DNA from: Verrucomicrobiota bacterium
GTDB taxonomy: Bacteria; Verrucomicrobiota; Verrucomicrobiia; Opitutales; Opitutaceae
DNA length: 64,000 bases
Direction: 5' to 3'
Assembly (NCBI GenBank): GCA_016222805.1
Contig: JACRQG010000018.1
Coordinates: forward strand, 62,001-126,000
Below, piece by piece: positions 41,969-50,971 of the stretch. The notes below the pieces were generated by a model, which was given only the letters and a program-made list of their open reading frames with translations, was not told the origin of the DNA and did not search any database. Each line of letters starts with the position of its first letter. Position 1 is the first letter of the stretch. The translations under genes were made by a program, and so were the position numbers.

Positions 41969-44872
41969 TCACTCCACGCGCAGCGACGTCAGCGGGATGA
42001 CCGCAAGCTCAGCGCTGTTGTGGTTGCCGCGCCGGCCGGCGCTGTTCGAGTAACCGACGTAGAGTTTGCCGTCGTGCTCCACCGCACACGGGTACGACAG
42101 CGCGGCCGACGGCGTCGATTCGCCCGGACCCTCCGGGAACACCGCAGGCCGAATCGTGAACACCCTGCTGAACACTGCTTCGCCCGGCCGGCTGACCGCG
42201 ATCGTCAGCGGCGAGCGGCGCTTGCCGCTGTCGGCCGACGTCGTGCACACGAGGTAGCGCTGCCCCGTACTGAGCAGGCCGGCCGCCGGTTTCGACGTCG
42301 CCATCGGCAGGTTGCTCGGCGCGGAGGGCGTCCACGTGCGGCCGTAGTCCTCGCTCACCGCCACCAGCGCCTGCGCCTGTGAGCCCCAGCGGGCGAGGTT
42401 CACGACCCGCGCACCGTCGACGATCACCGCCGACTCGCCCCACATGCTCAGGCCCGGCGCGGTCGGGATGCGGACGAGGTCCCAGCGCGTGAAGTCGTCG
42501 CCGCGGCTGATCGCCACGGCCGGCGGGTTGATGGATTTCTCCGAAAACGCACCGGCGCAGACTCCCGCCATGATCCAGTTGCCATCGGCCATCTTCACCG
42601 GCTGGTTCAGTGCCCAGAAACCGCCCTCCACCACGACACCCTTCGGCTGCCACCTGCCAGTGCTCTCATCGAGCGTGTAAGCGCGGGTGTGAATGCGCCC
42701 CATCTTGCCGTAAAACGCGCCGTGAAAGGCCCAGAGAGTGCCGCGGTGCGAGAGAAACACCCCGTGGCTGACCGCGAGATCGGGCGCGTCGGTGCCGGTA
42801 TCGATCGTGAACACCTCGCTCCATGTGCGACCGCCGTCGGCGCTCACCCGGCCGCGCGCCTCCTCGGTGGCCGTGTTCTCCGCGCCCTGGTTGTGTCCGA
42901 ACGAGGCGTAGAGCCTCCCTTGGTGCCAGCCGAGGCCGACCCCATGCAGCCACGGGTAGCCGTCGACCGCGGGTTCGTGGCGCTTGATGACGTGAAACTC
43001 GACCCCGGCGACGCGCGGCAGATCCGCAGCCTTGGGCAGCGAAACCTTTTCCTCCCACACCGGGGTGGCGGCGACGGGCAAGGGCGGCAGCCGCGCGCTC
43101 ACGTGGATCGCGCGATCGCGGTTGTGGTCGAAGGCGAAATGCAGCCAGCGCCGGTCGGCGCTGACGAAACCGTCGGGGTAATTGAAGCGGCCCTCGAGGT
43201 CGCCGCGCAACACCCGCTGATAGGGCCACGTCTTCAGGCCGTCGAAACTCACCCAGAGCGCCAGCGGGCTGCGGGCCTTCGGATTCGGATTGTGCAGCAG
43301 CGCCACGGTGTCGCCGCCGAGGCCGTAAATCGTCGCCTTCGATCCCGGGTTGGGAATGTCGGTCGGCGTGGCATACTCCGGCCAGGTGCGGCCACCATCC
43401 GGCGACTCCGCGTAGTAGAGGACGCCGCCGAGTCCATCCGCCCGGATGATCATCGCGATGCGACCATCGGCCAGCTCCACGAGATTGTTCTCCGCCCAGC
43501 CGGCGTAGTCGTCATTGCCGGTGAGGCGGATGTCGCCGTGCTCCGTCCAGGTCCGGCCGCCATCGTGGCTCAGCAACACGCCGTTGCGCGGATTGGTCGG
43601 ACGGGAGAAGCGTCGGCCATCCTTGAGCGTCTCGGTCGCGCCGACTCTGAGGTAGTGCTGAAAGGGAAGCAGCAGGCGCCCGTCGCGGGTGACGAGGTGG
43701 TTCCGGACGAAGGCGCGGTCATGGAGTCGCCCCGGCGCCGGCGCCAGCTCGCTCCAGGTCCGCCCGGAGTCGTCGCTGTGCGTCATCCACTCCTTCCACT
43801 GCGCGAAGCTGCCGTCATGCGTGGCGACGAACAGCGTGCTGCGCCCGCCGTGCACCATCAGTTCCGTCGGCACCATCGCCGCGGTGGCACCCGTGCGCGG
43901 CAGTCCGAAATCGAGCGGCTGCATCGGCGCCCACGTCTTACCCTCGTCGTGACTGCGGCTGAGAAAAACCTGGTTGCGCGGATCGGGCTCCCGATCGCCC
44001 CCGCCGAGCATCACCAGGACCCACGAGCCGTCGGGCATGAGGCGCAGCGTCGTGTCGCAGGCGAGTTTGTCGGGGCTTTTTCCGGCGAAGATGACCGAGG
44101 TGCGGTCCTCGCGCGCATCGGCTGCCACCTGTTTCTCCCACACGGGATCACTGGCCGGACGCGCGCGCGCGGGCGCCGCCACCGTGGCCGCGACCGGAGA
44201 GTAGAGCGCCACCAGCTCAGCGGGCGGGAGCGTCCGCGGGAATAGCCGCACTTCGTCAAGGGCGCCGTGGAAGGTCTGCCGCAGGGCGCCCTGGTCATTC
44301 ACGCCGCCCAACGTGAGCGGGGCGGCCGTCGCCGGGATCGGTTTCGCGAGCGCCACGGAACCCTCGCGTCGGCCATTGATCCAGAGCTCCGCTTCGCCGG
44401 GGCGCACCACCACGCCAACGAGATGCCAGCGGCCGGGCTGGGGAGACGCCGCCGCGGTCACGGTCTTCCATCCGCCCTGATCGACATAGAGGCGGAATTT
44501 CCCGTCGCGATCGATCATCACACCCCACTGGCGTTCGCCGAGCGAGTAGCGGTTCTTGGCGGCGAGCATCTGTTGCTCCCCGCCGGGGGCGAAGGCGGCG
44601 GCCCAGAGTGTCAGCGTAAACCCGGCCTCACCCGGATTGAGCCCCGCCGAGTCGTTGAGCTCGATTAGCGATCGGCCGTCGAGGGCGAGGGCCTGACCGC
44701 GGACCCCGGCAACCGCGGACGCCTGCCCGCGCAGCGTGAAGGCGGCATTCGCGGCGGTGTCGAGCGGCCAGTGCCGTGCGGGCGCAGCGACCGCGGTGGC
44801 CGCACGCGCCGGCAGGCCGGCCGCGAAACACAGTCCGAGGACCAGGAAGGGAAAAGCAGTGAGGACGCGCAT
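41969..44872 (-). CDS. Secreted LamG plus tandem sialidase-like protein
   Basis: 967 residues from ATG 44872. After a signal peptide ([19 protein letters not shown]), residues ~30-235 are a LamG jellyroll ([22 protein letters not shown]). Two consecutive sialidase-fold regions follow, at about 250-600 and 620-967, marked by Asp boxes: [40 protein letters not shown] and SEDYGRTW. A double propeller is unusual. It is the last gene of a minus-strand block (TonB receptor 19 bases upstream), so it is probably the extracellular enzyme of that system. True sialidase activity is not proven by Asp boxes. Confidence 0.85.
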   Translation of the reverse strand: MRVLTAFPFLVLGLCFAAGLPARAATAVAAPARHWPLDTAANAAFTLRGQASAVAGVRGQALALDGRSLIELNDSAGLNPGEAGFTLTLWAAAFAPGGEQQMLAAKNRYSLGERQWGVMIDRDGKFRLYVDQGGWKTVTAAASPQPGRWHLVGVVVRPGEAELWINGRREGSVALAKPIPATAAPLTLGGVNDQGALRQTFHGALDEVRLFPRTLPPAELVALYSPVAATVAAPARARPASDPVWEKQVAADAREDRTSVIFAGKSPDKLACDTTLRLMPDGSWVLVMLGGGDREPDPRNQVFLSRSHDEGKTWAPMQPLDFGLPRTGATAAMVPTELMVHGGRSTLFVATHDGSFAQWKEWMTHSDDSGRTWSELAPAPGRLHDRAFVRNHLVTRDGRLLLPFQHYLRVGATETLKDGRRFSRPTNPRNGVLLSHDGGRTWTEHGDIRLTGNDDYAGWAENNLVELADGRIAMIIRADGLGGVLYYAESPDGGRTWPEYATPTDIPNPGSKATIYGLGGDTVALLHNPNPKARSPLALWVSFDGLKTWPYQRVLRGDLEGRFNYPDGFVSADRRWLHFAFDHNRDRAIHVSARLPPLPVAATPVWEEKVSLPKAADLPRVAGVEFHVIKRHEPAVDGYPWLHGVGLGWHQGRLYASFGHNQGAENTATEEARGRVSADGGRTWSEVFTIDTGTDAPDLAVSHGVFLSHRGTLWAFHGAFYGKMGRIHTRAYTLDESTGRWQPKGVVVEGGFWALNQPVKMADGNWIMAGVCAGAFSEKSINPPAVAISRGDDFTRWDLVRIPTAPGLSMWGESAVIVDGARVVNLARWGSQAQALVAVSEDYGRTWTPSAPSNLPMATSKPAAGLLSTGQRYLVCTTSADSGKRRSPLTIAVSRPGEAVFSRVFTIRPAVFPEGPGESTPSAALSYPCAVEHDGKLYVGYSNSAGRRGNHNSAELAVIPLTSLRVE

Positions 44873-44891
44873 TCGAAAAGGTGGCGGACGT

Positions 44892-47861
44892 TCAGTATCG
44901 GCCGGTGACGCCGAAGTTGATCTGTGGGCCGCCAACGCTGGTGTAGCTCATGCGATCGTCCCAGCCCCGAAACCGCGCCTGGGGTTCATTGAACACGTTC
45001 ATGACCTCGCAGAACAGATTGGCGCTGGGACGAAGCTGCCAGCCGAGCCCGAAGTTCACGATCGTACGCGAGTACTTGTACTCGTTGCGCGGCGAGTTGG
45101 ACGCGGTGAAGCTCGTCAGGTGACGACCGGTGTAATTCACCAGCACCCGCGTGCTGAAAGCCCGGTACTTGTAGGTCAGGTTGACGTTGCCGGTCTGCGG
45201 AATGAAACCGGCCAACTCGTTCTTGCCGCGCGGGCTGACGGAGCCGTAGTCGCCATGCGTGCGCAGGTAGGTGAAGTTCGCCACGAGGCCGAGGCCGTTG
45301 AACGGACGGGGGAGAAAATTGAGCTGCTGCTGGTAGCTGAACTCCCAGCCCTGGACGAAGGCCTGGCCGGCATTGCCTGAAGTCAGGATGTCGTAGCCCT
45401 CGTACTCCCCATTGTAACCGTTGTTCGGACCGGCGCCGACCGTGCCGCCGTCGATACCGGTCACGATGTAGTCGGCGATGCGCTTGTGAAACCAACCGGC
45501 GGACACGAGCCCCACCGGGAGATAATACTCGACCGTGGCATCCCAGTTGCGCGCGGTCTGCGGTTTCAGCGCGGGGTTGTTGATCGTGAGCGTGCGCTGG
45601 GTGTCGTTGAAGCTCTCGTTGGGCAGGAGATTGCTGAACTGCGGGCGTCCAAAGCTGGTCGACCAGCTCAGGTGCGTCTTCAGCTTCGACATGGGCGTGT
45701 AGGTGAGGTGCGCGCTCGGGAACGACTTGGTGTAGTCGCCCTTGATCCGGCGGGCGGTGTCCTCGTAGTCGCGCCGCGCGGAGCCGATGGGATCGGTGGC
45801 CTGCTGCGCGGCGGTGCTGCCGGTCTTCGCCCGCACGCGTCCAAAGCTCTCCACGTCGGTCCGCTCCGTGCGCACGCCGGCCAGGAGGCCGAACTGCCGG
45901 ATCCGCGACTGCCCCATCACATAGGCCGCGCTCACGGTCTCGCTGACGTCGTTGTTCGTGATGTAGCGGCTCTGTTCACGAAAGTAGAGGTCCTCGCGCC
46001 AGAGCGAAGGATCGCGCGGCTCGTCGTTGTGGAAATACCATGAGCTTTCCCAGGTCGGGAGCTGCCGGCCGGTCTTCGCGCGGTCGGTGCCGACGAAGTC
46101 CGGGTTCGCCGGCAGGGACCTCCCGCCGATGTACGTCCAGCGTCGGTTGCCGCCGCGTTCGCCCGACGTCTGCTCCCGCACGTCGAAACCGGACTTGAGA
46201 AAGAGGGGCACCGGCGCCGGCACGGCGTAGCGGGCATTGGCGCGGGCGTTCTTGATGCCCGAAATGCCCTTCCGCGTGCGGGTGTCCGCACCGGTGATCA
46301 CATAATTGGCGGGGTTCGTGATGTCGGGGCCCTCGGTCTGCACGAAGCGCGGGAAAAGCTCCGACTGCGAACGATCGAGCACCCAGCCGACACCGCGGAT
46401 GGTGTGCGTGAAGGCGCCGGCCCCGGGACCGCTCGTGCGGTTGACGTGCGTCTGGTGAAACGAGGCGCCATAATCGATCTCCCAGCGCGGCAGCAGGTGT
46501 TCGCCGGTGAAGGCGACACCCCGGGTGCGCAGCATGAACCCGGTCGTCGTGTCGCGCACCGCGATGGTGGAGTTGGTCACGCCGCGCACCTGGGTAATCC
46601 GGTCGGTGAAGCCCGGCAGAATCGCCCCCGTCCCGGTCGGCAAGCCGTTGGCGCCGATCGCCGCGAGGGTCTGCGCGGTGGAGGTCTGGGTGTCGTGGAA
46701 GTAGCGGTTCGGCTCAAAGTGGTCGGTCGAGTACGCGTTGACGGAGAACTTCGCGTCGCGCGAGTGGCGGTAGTCGAACCGCAGGTTGAGGCTGGTCTGG
46801 AAGCGCCGCGCGAAGTCGTCGCGCCAGCGGTAGTCCCACAGGAAGGCCGGCGTGGTGGCCGTGTTCTGGTAGTCGCGAATCGTGTAATAGTAGCCGATCA
46901 CCTTCTCGCTGTACATCGCGTTGAGCGCGACGCCGAGGTTGCGCGCGCCGCCGAAGGCGTCGAATACCTCGTTGTAGGTGGCGCTCGTCAGCGGCGCGAT
47001 CGCGCGGTCGCGGCGCAGATCGGTCTGATCGGTGAACGACGGCGCCCAGATGGCCCCGACGTTATAGGTAAACACGCGCTTCTCCCGCTGACTGAGGGCG
47101 GAGCGGGTCTTGAAATTGACCGTGCCGCCGAGCGAGTCCGCGCCCTTGTCCGGCGTGTGCCCCTTGATCAGCTCGACCTGGTCGAACATCGACGCGGTGA
47201 CGAACTGGTACTGGTAGCCGCGGCTCGCCAGCTGGTTCGGCGGGACCGCGCCGCCGTCGACGGTGAGGCGGTTGAGGGTCGTCGCCATCCCGCGCACCAC
47301 GATGCCGCTGACGGTGCCGTCATCGTCCACCGATCCCGCGGCGCCCGGGAGGCGCATCGCGAGTTCGCCCCCGCCCATGTTCGGCATGATGCCGTAGGCG
47401 TCGATCGCCGTGATGTTCTTCACATTCTCCGCGTGGCGCTGCGCCGTGATGGCCGCGGCCGTACCCTCGCGCTCTCCGGTGACCTTGAACGCGTCGAGCC
47501 GGTAGATGCCCGCAGTCAGGTCGACGCGCAGGGTCTGCAGTCCGCCGGCCGTGATCCGCACGGCCTCGACGTGCGCGTCGAGGCCCTCGTACGAGACGGC
47601 GACGACGTGTTCTCCGGCCGGCAGGTCCGGCAGCAGGAAACGTCCGTCGCCGTCGGTGAGCGTCGTGCGGCCGAGCGCGGCGATCTCGACCCGGGCGCCA
47701 TCAAGCAGGCGTCCGGTGGCGAGGTTGTTGACCGTGCCCGTGAGGGCCCCGGTGGCGACGGGTTGCGCGGGCGCAGGCGCCGTGCCGAGCGTGACGAGGA
47801 GGAGGAAGGTGGCCAGCGCACGGACGCGCTGGACCAGGGGCAGGCCCGGGATCGAGGTCAT
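44892..47861 (-). CDS. TonB-dependent receptor with carboxypeptidase-like N domain
   Basis: 989 residues from ATG 47861. Signal peptide ([18 protein letters not shown]); residues ~35-120 are a carboxypeptidase-regulatory-like domain ([23 protein letters not shown]); then the plug ([46 protein letters not shown]) and a 22-strand barrel ending in the aromatic GRY. This is the large SusC-like/oligosaccharide-type receptor seen in Opitutaceae. Its place between a BASS transporter gene (45-base gap) and the sialidase-like gene suggests uptake of the released sugar or sugar acid. Confidence 0.92.
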   Translation of the reverse strand: MTSIPGLPLVQRVRALATFLLLVTLGTAPAPAQPVATGALTGTVNNLATGRLLDGARVEIAALGRTTLTDGDGRFLLPDLPAGEHVVAVSYEGLDAHVEAVRITAGGLQTLRVDLTAGIYRLDAFKVTGEREGTAAAITAQRHAENVKNITAIDAYGIMPNMGGGELAMRLPGAAGSVDDDGTVSGIVVRGMATTLNRLTVDGGAVPPNQLASRGYQYQFVTASMFDQVELIKGHTPDKGADSLGGTVNFKTRSALSQREKRVFTYNVGAIWAPSFTDQTDLRRDRAIAPLTSATYNEVFDAFGGARNLGVALNAMYSEKVIGYYYTIRDYQNTATTPAFLWDYRWRDDFARRFQTSLNLRFDYRHSRDAKFSVNAYSTDHFEPNRYFHDTQTSTAQTLAAIGANGLPTGTGAILPGFTDRITQVRGVTNSTIAVRDTTTGFMLRTRGVAFTGEHLLPRWEIDYGASFHQTHVNRTSGPGAGAFTHTIRGVGWVLDRSQSELFPRFVQTEGPDITNPANYVITGADTRTRKGISGIKNARANARYAVPAPVPLFLKSGFDVREQTSGERGGNRRWTYIGGRSLPANPDFVGTDRAKTGRQLPTWESSWYFHNDEPRDPSLWREDLYFREQSRYITNNDVSETVSAAYVMGQSRIRQFGLLAGVRTERTDVESFGRVRAKTGSTAAQQATDPIGSARRDYEDTARRIKGDYTKSFPSAHLTYTPMSKLKTHLSWSTSFGRPQFSNLLPNESFNDTQRTLTINNPALKPQTARNWDATVEYYLPVGLVSAGWFHKRIADYIVTGIDGGTVGAGPNNGYNGEYEGYDILTSGNAGQAFVQGWEFSYQQQLNFLPRPFNGLGLVANFTYLRTHGDYGSVSPRGKNELAGFIPQTGNVNLTYKYRAFSTRVLVNYTGRHLTSFTASNSPRNEYKYSRTIVNFGLGWQLRPSANLFCEVMNVFNEPQARFRGWDDRMSYTSVGGPQINFGVTGRY

Positions 47862-47906
47862 GGGGTTGAAAGGAAGGCTGAGGAAAGGGAGGGCGGATCG
47901 CGGCGC

Positions 47907-48914
47907 TCAGGCCGCCCCGTCCGCCATCCGCTGGCGCCACCACGAGGCGAGCACCGAGGCGGTAATGGCGCTCCACGGGCCGAAGATCGCGGCACCGAGG
48001 GCGGCGGCAGGGCTCTTGAGCACGTCGAAAGCGAGGCCGGTGGCCATGCCGCCGTTCTGCATCCCAACCTCGATGGCCACGGTGCGCGCGTCGGTGCGGT
48101 TGAGTCGGGCCAGCCGAGCCAGGCAGTAACCGAGGGTGTAGCCCACGGCGTTGTGGCACGCCGCCGCACCGAAAAGGGCAAGACCCACCGTCAGCAACTG
48201 CTCCCGCGACGACGCAATCGTGATGCCGATCACCGCGCAAATCCCGCCCATCGCCACGACGGGCAGGCCGCGCGCCAGCCGTTGCGCCAGCGCCGGCAGA
48301 GAGTGATGCACCGCGATGCCGATCACCAGCGGCGCAATCACCATGGTGAGAATCGACCGCATCATCCCCCAGGCGTCGATGGGGACATAGGTGCCCGCAA
48401 GGAGCTTCATCGCCAGGGGGGTCATGATCGGCGCCGCCAGTGTCGAACACGCCGTCATCGTCACCGACAGCGGCACATTCGCCCGGGCGAGGAGTGTGAT
48501 GACGTTGCTCGCCGTGCCTCCCGGGACCGACCCAATCAGAACCAAGCCGGTGGCGACGGCACCCTGGAGCCCAAACAGCCACGCAAACACCAGGCCGCCC
48601 AGCGGCATCACGGTGAACTGCAGCACGAAACCGAGGAAGATCGGCCACGGCAGGGTGAGCACGCGGCGGAAGTCCGCCACCGTCAGCGTCAGCCCCATGC
48701 CGAGCAAAATCAGCTGCACCAGCGGGACAATGGCCCCCTTCAGTTCAAAGCCCGCCCACGCGACAAAGAGCGGCGGATGGGCCACCGCCAGGCAGCCCAC
48801 CGCCAGCACTGCGAAGGTGAACCCCAGCCCGTGCAACACTCGCAACCACCGCGTGCTCACCGCGAGGGCGGCGAACACGACGGCCAGCGCGATACTGAAG
48901 GCGAAGACGGTCAT
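47907..48914 (-). CDS. BASS (bile acid:sodium symporter) family transporter
   Basis: 335 residues from ATG 48914, with about ten hydrophobic segments. Signature segments are IGSVPGGTASNVITLLARA and VAIEVGMQNGGMATGLAF, the two crossover motifs of the BASS/PanS family that move organic anions with Na+. Family members carry bile acids, pyruvate, pantoate or other keto acids, so a 2-keto sugar acid or its cleavage product (pyruvate) is a plausible cargo here. It follows the aldolase gene on the same strand, across a 131-base gap that holds a long repeat. Confidence 0.9.
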   Translation of the reverse strand: MTVFAFSIALAVVFAALAVSTRWLRVLHGLGFTFAVLAVGCLAVAHPPLFVAWAGFELKGAIVPLVQLILLGMGLTLTVADFRRVLTLPWPIFLGFVLQFTVMPLGGLVFAWLFGLQGAVATGLVLIGSVPGGTASNVITLLARANVPLSVTMTACSTLAAPIMTPLAMKLLAGTYVPIDAWGMMRSILTMVIAPLVIGIAVHHSLPALAQRLARGLPVVAMGGICAVIGITIASSREQLLTVGLALFGAAACHNAVGYTLGYCLARLARLNRTDARTVAIEVGMQNGGMATGLAFDVLKSPAAALGAAIFGPWSAITASVLASWWRQRMADGAA

Positions 48915-48930
48915 GGCCAGGTCCGGCAGT

Positions 48931-49036
48931 GAACCACGGAGGCACGGAGACACAGAGGAAGACCGCGAGACATGGAAGAGAGGAAGTCTGGAGAGGCGAT
49001 TAACCTCGGTGCCTCTGCGTCTCTGTGGTGCGGTTC
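48931..49036. repeat. 106-base inverted repeat of ACCACRGAGRCACRGAGG type
   Basis: Left arm GAACCACGGAGGCACGGAGA and right arm (reverse complement GAACCGCACCACAGAGACGC...) are imperfect inverted repeats around a ~45-base centre. Similar ACCACAGAGACACAGAGG repeats occur in intergenic DNA of many environmental bacteria. It sits between the aldolase and BASS genes and may affect their expression. Confidence 0.75.
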
Positions 49037-49045
49037 AAAACTCGC

Positions 49046-49948
49046 TCAGTCGAACTTCATGCGGCCCACGACCTCGCGCACGAGCGCGTCGACTTCGGGG
49101 GTCAGCGGCAGCATCGGGCGGCGCACGGAGCCGACGTCGTGGCCGCGCAGCTGCAGGCCGCGCTTGATCACCGCGATCCAGTCGGGTCGCTGTCCGTCGC
49201 GCCCGACCGTGACCAGATCAACGAACGGCATGATCTCGTCCCAGAGCTGCCGCGCGGCGACGAAGTTGCCGTCATCGATGCAGAGGTGCACGATCTTCGA
49301 CCAACGCTTGGGATCGAAATTCCCCGAGCCCGAGACCCAGCCGGTGGCACCGAAGGCGAAGGCGCCGAGGGCGTTGTTGTCGTGGCCGTAGAAGAGCCCG
49401 AGCTTGTCGCCGAGACGCATGCGCAGTCGCGTGATCATGTAGGGGTCGGAATTGGCGTCCTTGATGTACTGGATCACGCCGTCGTTGGTCAGCCGCACGA
49501 GGGTCTCCAGGGCGAGGTCGACCCCGACCACCGGCGGATTGTTGTAGATCATGATCGGCTTGCTGGTCGCTTCGCGCACCGCGCGGTAGTGCGCCTCGAT
49601 CTCGCGCATCGTGTGCACCTGGTACCAGGGCGGGATGATGAGGTGGCCGTCGTAGCCGAGGCTCTCGGCGAATTTCGCCTTCTCGATCGTCCCGGCCGTC
49701 GAGAGGTCGGCCGTGCCGGCGAGCATGGGCACGCGGCCGCGGTTCTGCTCCGCCGTGATCCCAAGCACGCGTTCCCATTCGGCGCGCGTCAGGTTCATGA
49801 ACTCGCCCGTGCTGCTGCCGCCGCAGAAGCCGTCGGCGCCATTGGCGATCACGAAGTCGACGTGCTCACGCAGGCCTTGTTCGTTGAGACGACCGTCCGG
49901 ATGGAAGGGCGTGATGAGCGGAGGAAAGAGGCCGCGGAAGGATTTCAT
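49046..49948 (-). CDS. DapA/NanA-family class I aldolase
   Basis: 300 residues from ATG 49948. Family residues are present: GGSSTGEF (residues 43-50, substrate carboxylate loop), IYNNPP with Tyr135, and Lys163 in YIKDANSD as the Schiff-base lysine. This family makes or breaks C-C bonds with pyruvate: dihydrodipicolinate synthase, N-acetylneuraminate lyase, keto-deoxy-sugar-acid aldolases. The STGE loop and the transporter/sialidase setting favour a catabolic lyase. The start lies 27 bases from a 14-bp direct repeat shared with the divergent regulator gene, a candidate operator. Confidence 0.88.
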   Translation of the reverse strand: MKSFRGLFPPLITPFHPDGRLNEQGLREHVDFVIANGADGFCGGSSTGEFMNLTRAEWERVLGITAEQNRGRVPMLAGTADLSTAGTIEKAKFAESLGYDGHLIIPPWYQVHTMREIEAHYRAVREATSKPIMIYNNPPVVGVDLALETLVRLTNDGVIQYIKDANSDPYMITRLRMRLGDKLGLFYGHDNNALGAFAFGATGWVSGSGNFDPKRWSKIVHLCIDDGNFVAARQLWDEIMPFVDLVTVGRDGQRPDWIAVIKRGLQLRGHDVGSVRRPMLPLTPEVDALVREVVGRMKFD

Positions 49949-49975
49949 GCGAGGGAGGGAGTCAGTGACGAAGGG

Positions 49976-49989
49976 CGATTCCGCATAAA
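49976..49989. promoter_or_regulatory. Candidate operator, half 1
   Basis: CGATTCCGCATAAA, 27 bases before the aldolase start. It matches the sequence at 50087-50100 in 13 of 14 positions, same orientation. Its CGATTC also forms an inverted repeat with GAATCG at 49995-50000. Confidence 0.5.
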
Positions 49990-50086
49990 CGCGTGAATCG
50001 ACCGCACTCGGAACCTCCGCCCCGGGGAGCGCAAGCTCGACGTGTCCCGGTGCATTCGTTTGATCTCGCCGACATAGTCCGAGGCC

Positions 50087-50100
50087 CGATTTCGCATAAA
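50087..50100. promoter_or_regulatory. Candidate operator, half 2
   Basis: CGATTTCGCATAAA, 7 bases before the regulator ATG at 50108. Direct repeat of the site at 49976-49989, 111 bases apart start to start. AraC-type regulators often bind such direct repeats. Confidence 0.5.
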
Positions 50101-50107
50101 ACATCCC

Positions 50108-50959
50108 ATGACTGAGACCGAACTCCGCCGCCTTTCCGAACTGCGCTCCCTGCTGGAGGGATTTGCCGCCCGCCAGACCGCCGCCCACGCCGACCCGCGG
50201 GCCCGGCAGCCGGTCCAGCTGCGCGCGATTCTCCGCCGGCTCAACGCCGCCATCCGACGGCGCGACTACGCCGCGTTCCGCGCCGCCGATGAGGAACTGC
50301 ACACCGCGGTCGTGGCGGCGGCCGAGGTGCCGCGGCTGCTCGACGTCTGGCGGTTGGTGTGGAACGGCCTGCAGGGCTTTCACCGCAAGGGCTTCGACGA
50401 GTGCTTTCCCGACACGCGGATCCTGATCGAGGAGCACGAGCACCTGGTGGAGACGATCATCCTCGGCGATCCGGTCGCCGCCGAGGACGCGGCCCGCAGC
50501 CACGTCGAAGCGGTCTGGTTCCGCCTGGCGGAGCAACAACATCAGCCGGGCGCGGCGGCGGCGGACCCGCTCCAGCGCGCCACCTCGCACCTCGCCTTTC
50601 GGCTGCACTGTCGCCTGCGCCTGACCGACGTCGCCGCGAAGGTGGCGTTCACCAGCCAAGGCAATCTCTCGCGGCTCTTCCGGCTCCGGTATGGCATGAG
50701 CTTCCGGTCCTACCTGCAGAACCTGCGGCTGGAAAAGGCGGCCGAGCTGCTGGAGTCCACCCGCTTGCCCATCGGTGCGATTGCGCGCCGGGTCGGATAT
50801 CGGGACTTCCCGCGCTTCAGCCAGCACTTCAAGCGCCGACACGGCGTGGAACCGCGCCGGTGGCGCCGCGCGAAGCAGACCAAGGCGGCAGCCCTGGACG
50901 CACGGGCCGATCGACCCCGCGCCGCAAAGAGGCTCGTCGCGCACCAGAAAATTCGGTGA
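50108..50959 (+). CDS. FCD-domain / AraC-type transcriptional regulator fusion
   Basis: 283 residues, ATG 50108. Residues ~5-145 form an FCD effector-binding domain, normally seen after a GntR winged helix: the metal ligands Asp61-x3-His65, His110 and His132 are in place. There is no N-terminal winged helix. Residues ~160-255 are an AraC-type double helix-turn-helix (LTDVAAKVAFTSQGNLSRLF, IGAIARRVGYRDFPRFSQHFKRRHG). This domain order is unusual. FCD domains often sense organic acids or sugar acids. It is transcribed divergently from the aldolase gene, with a direct repeat in between, and is followed 12 bases later by the FAD oxidoreductase gene. Confidence 0.85.
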   Translation: MTETELRRLSELRSLLEGFAARQTAAHADPRARQPVQLRAILRRLNAAIRRRDYAAFRAADEELHTAVVAAAEVPRLLDVWRLVWNGLQGFHRKGFDECFPDTRILIEEHEHLVETIILGDPVAAEDAARSHVEAVWFRLAEQQHQPGAAAADPLQRATSHLAFRLHCRLRLTDVAAKVAFTSQGNLSRLFRLRYGMSFRSYLQNLRLEKAAELLESTRLPIGAIARRVGYRDFPRFSQHFKRRHGVEPRRWRRAKQTKAAALDARADRPRAAKRLVAHQKIR

Positions 50960-50971
50960 TCTTTCCCGACC

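Noticed and set aside
46404-48932. An 842-residue plus-strand frame over the TonB receptor and BASS genes
   Set aside because: Arg/His/Gln-rich shadow without recognisable motifs; the minus-strand genes are well supported.
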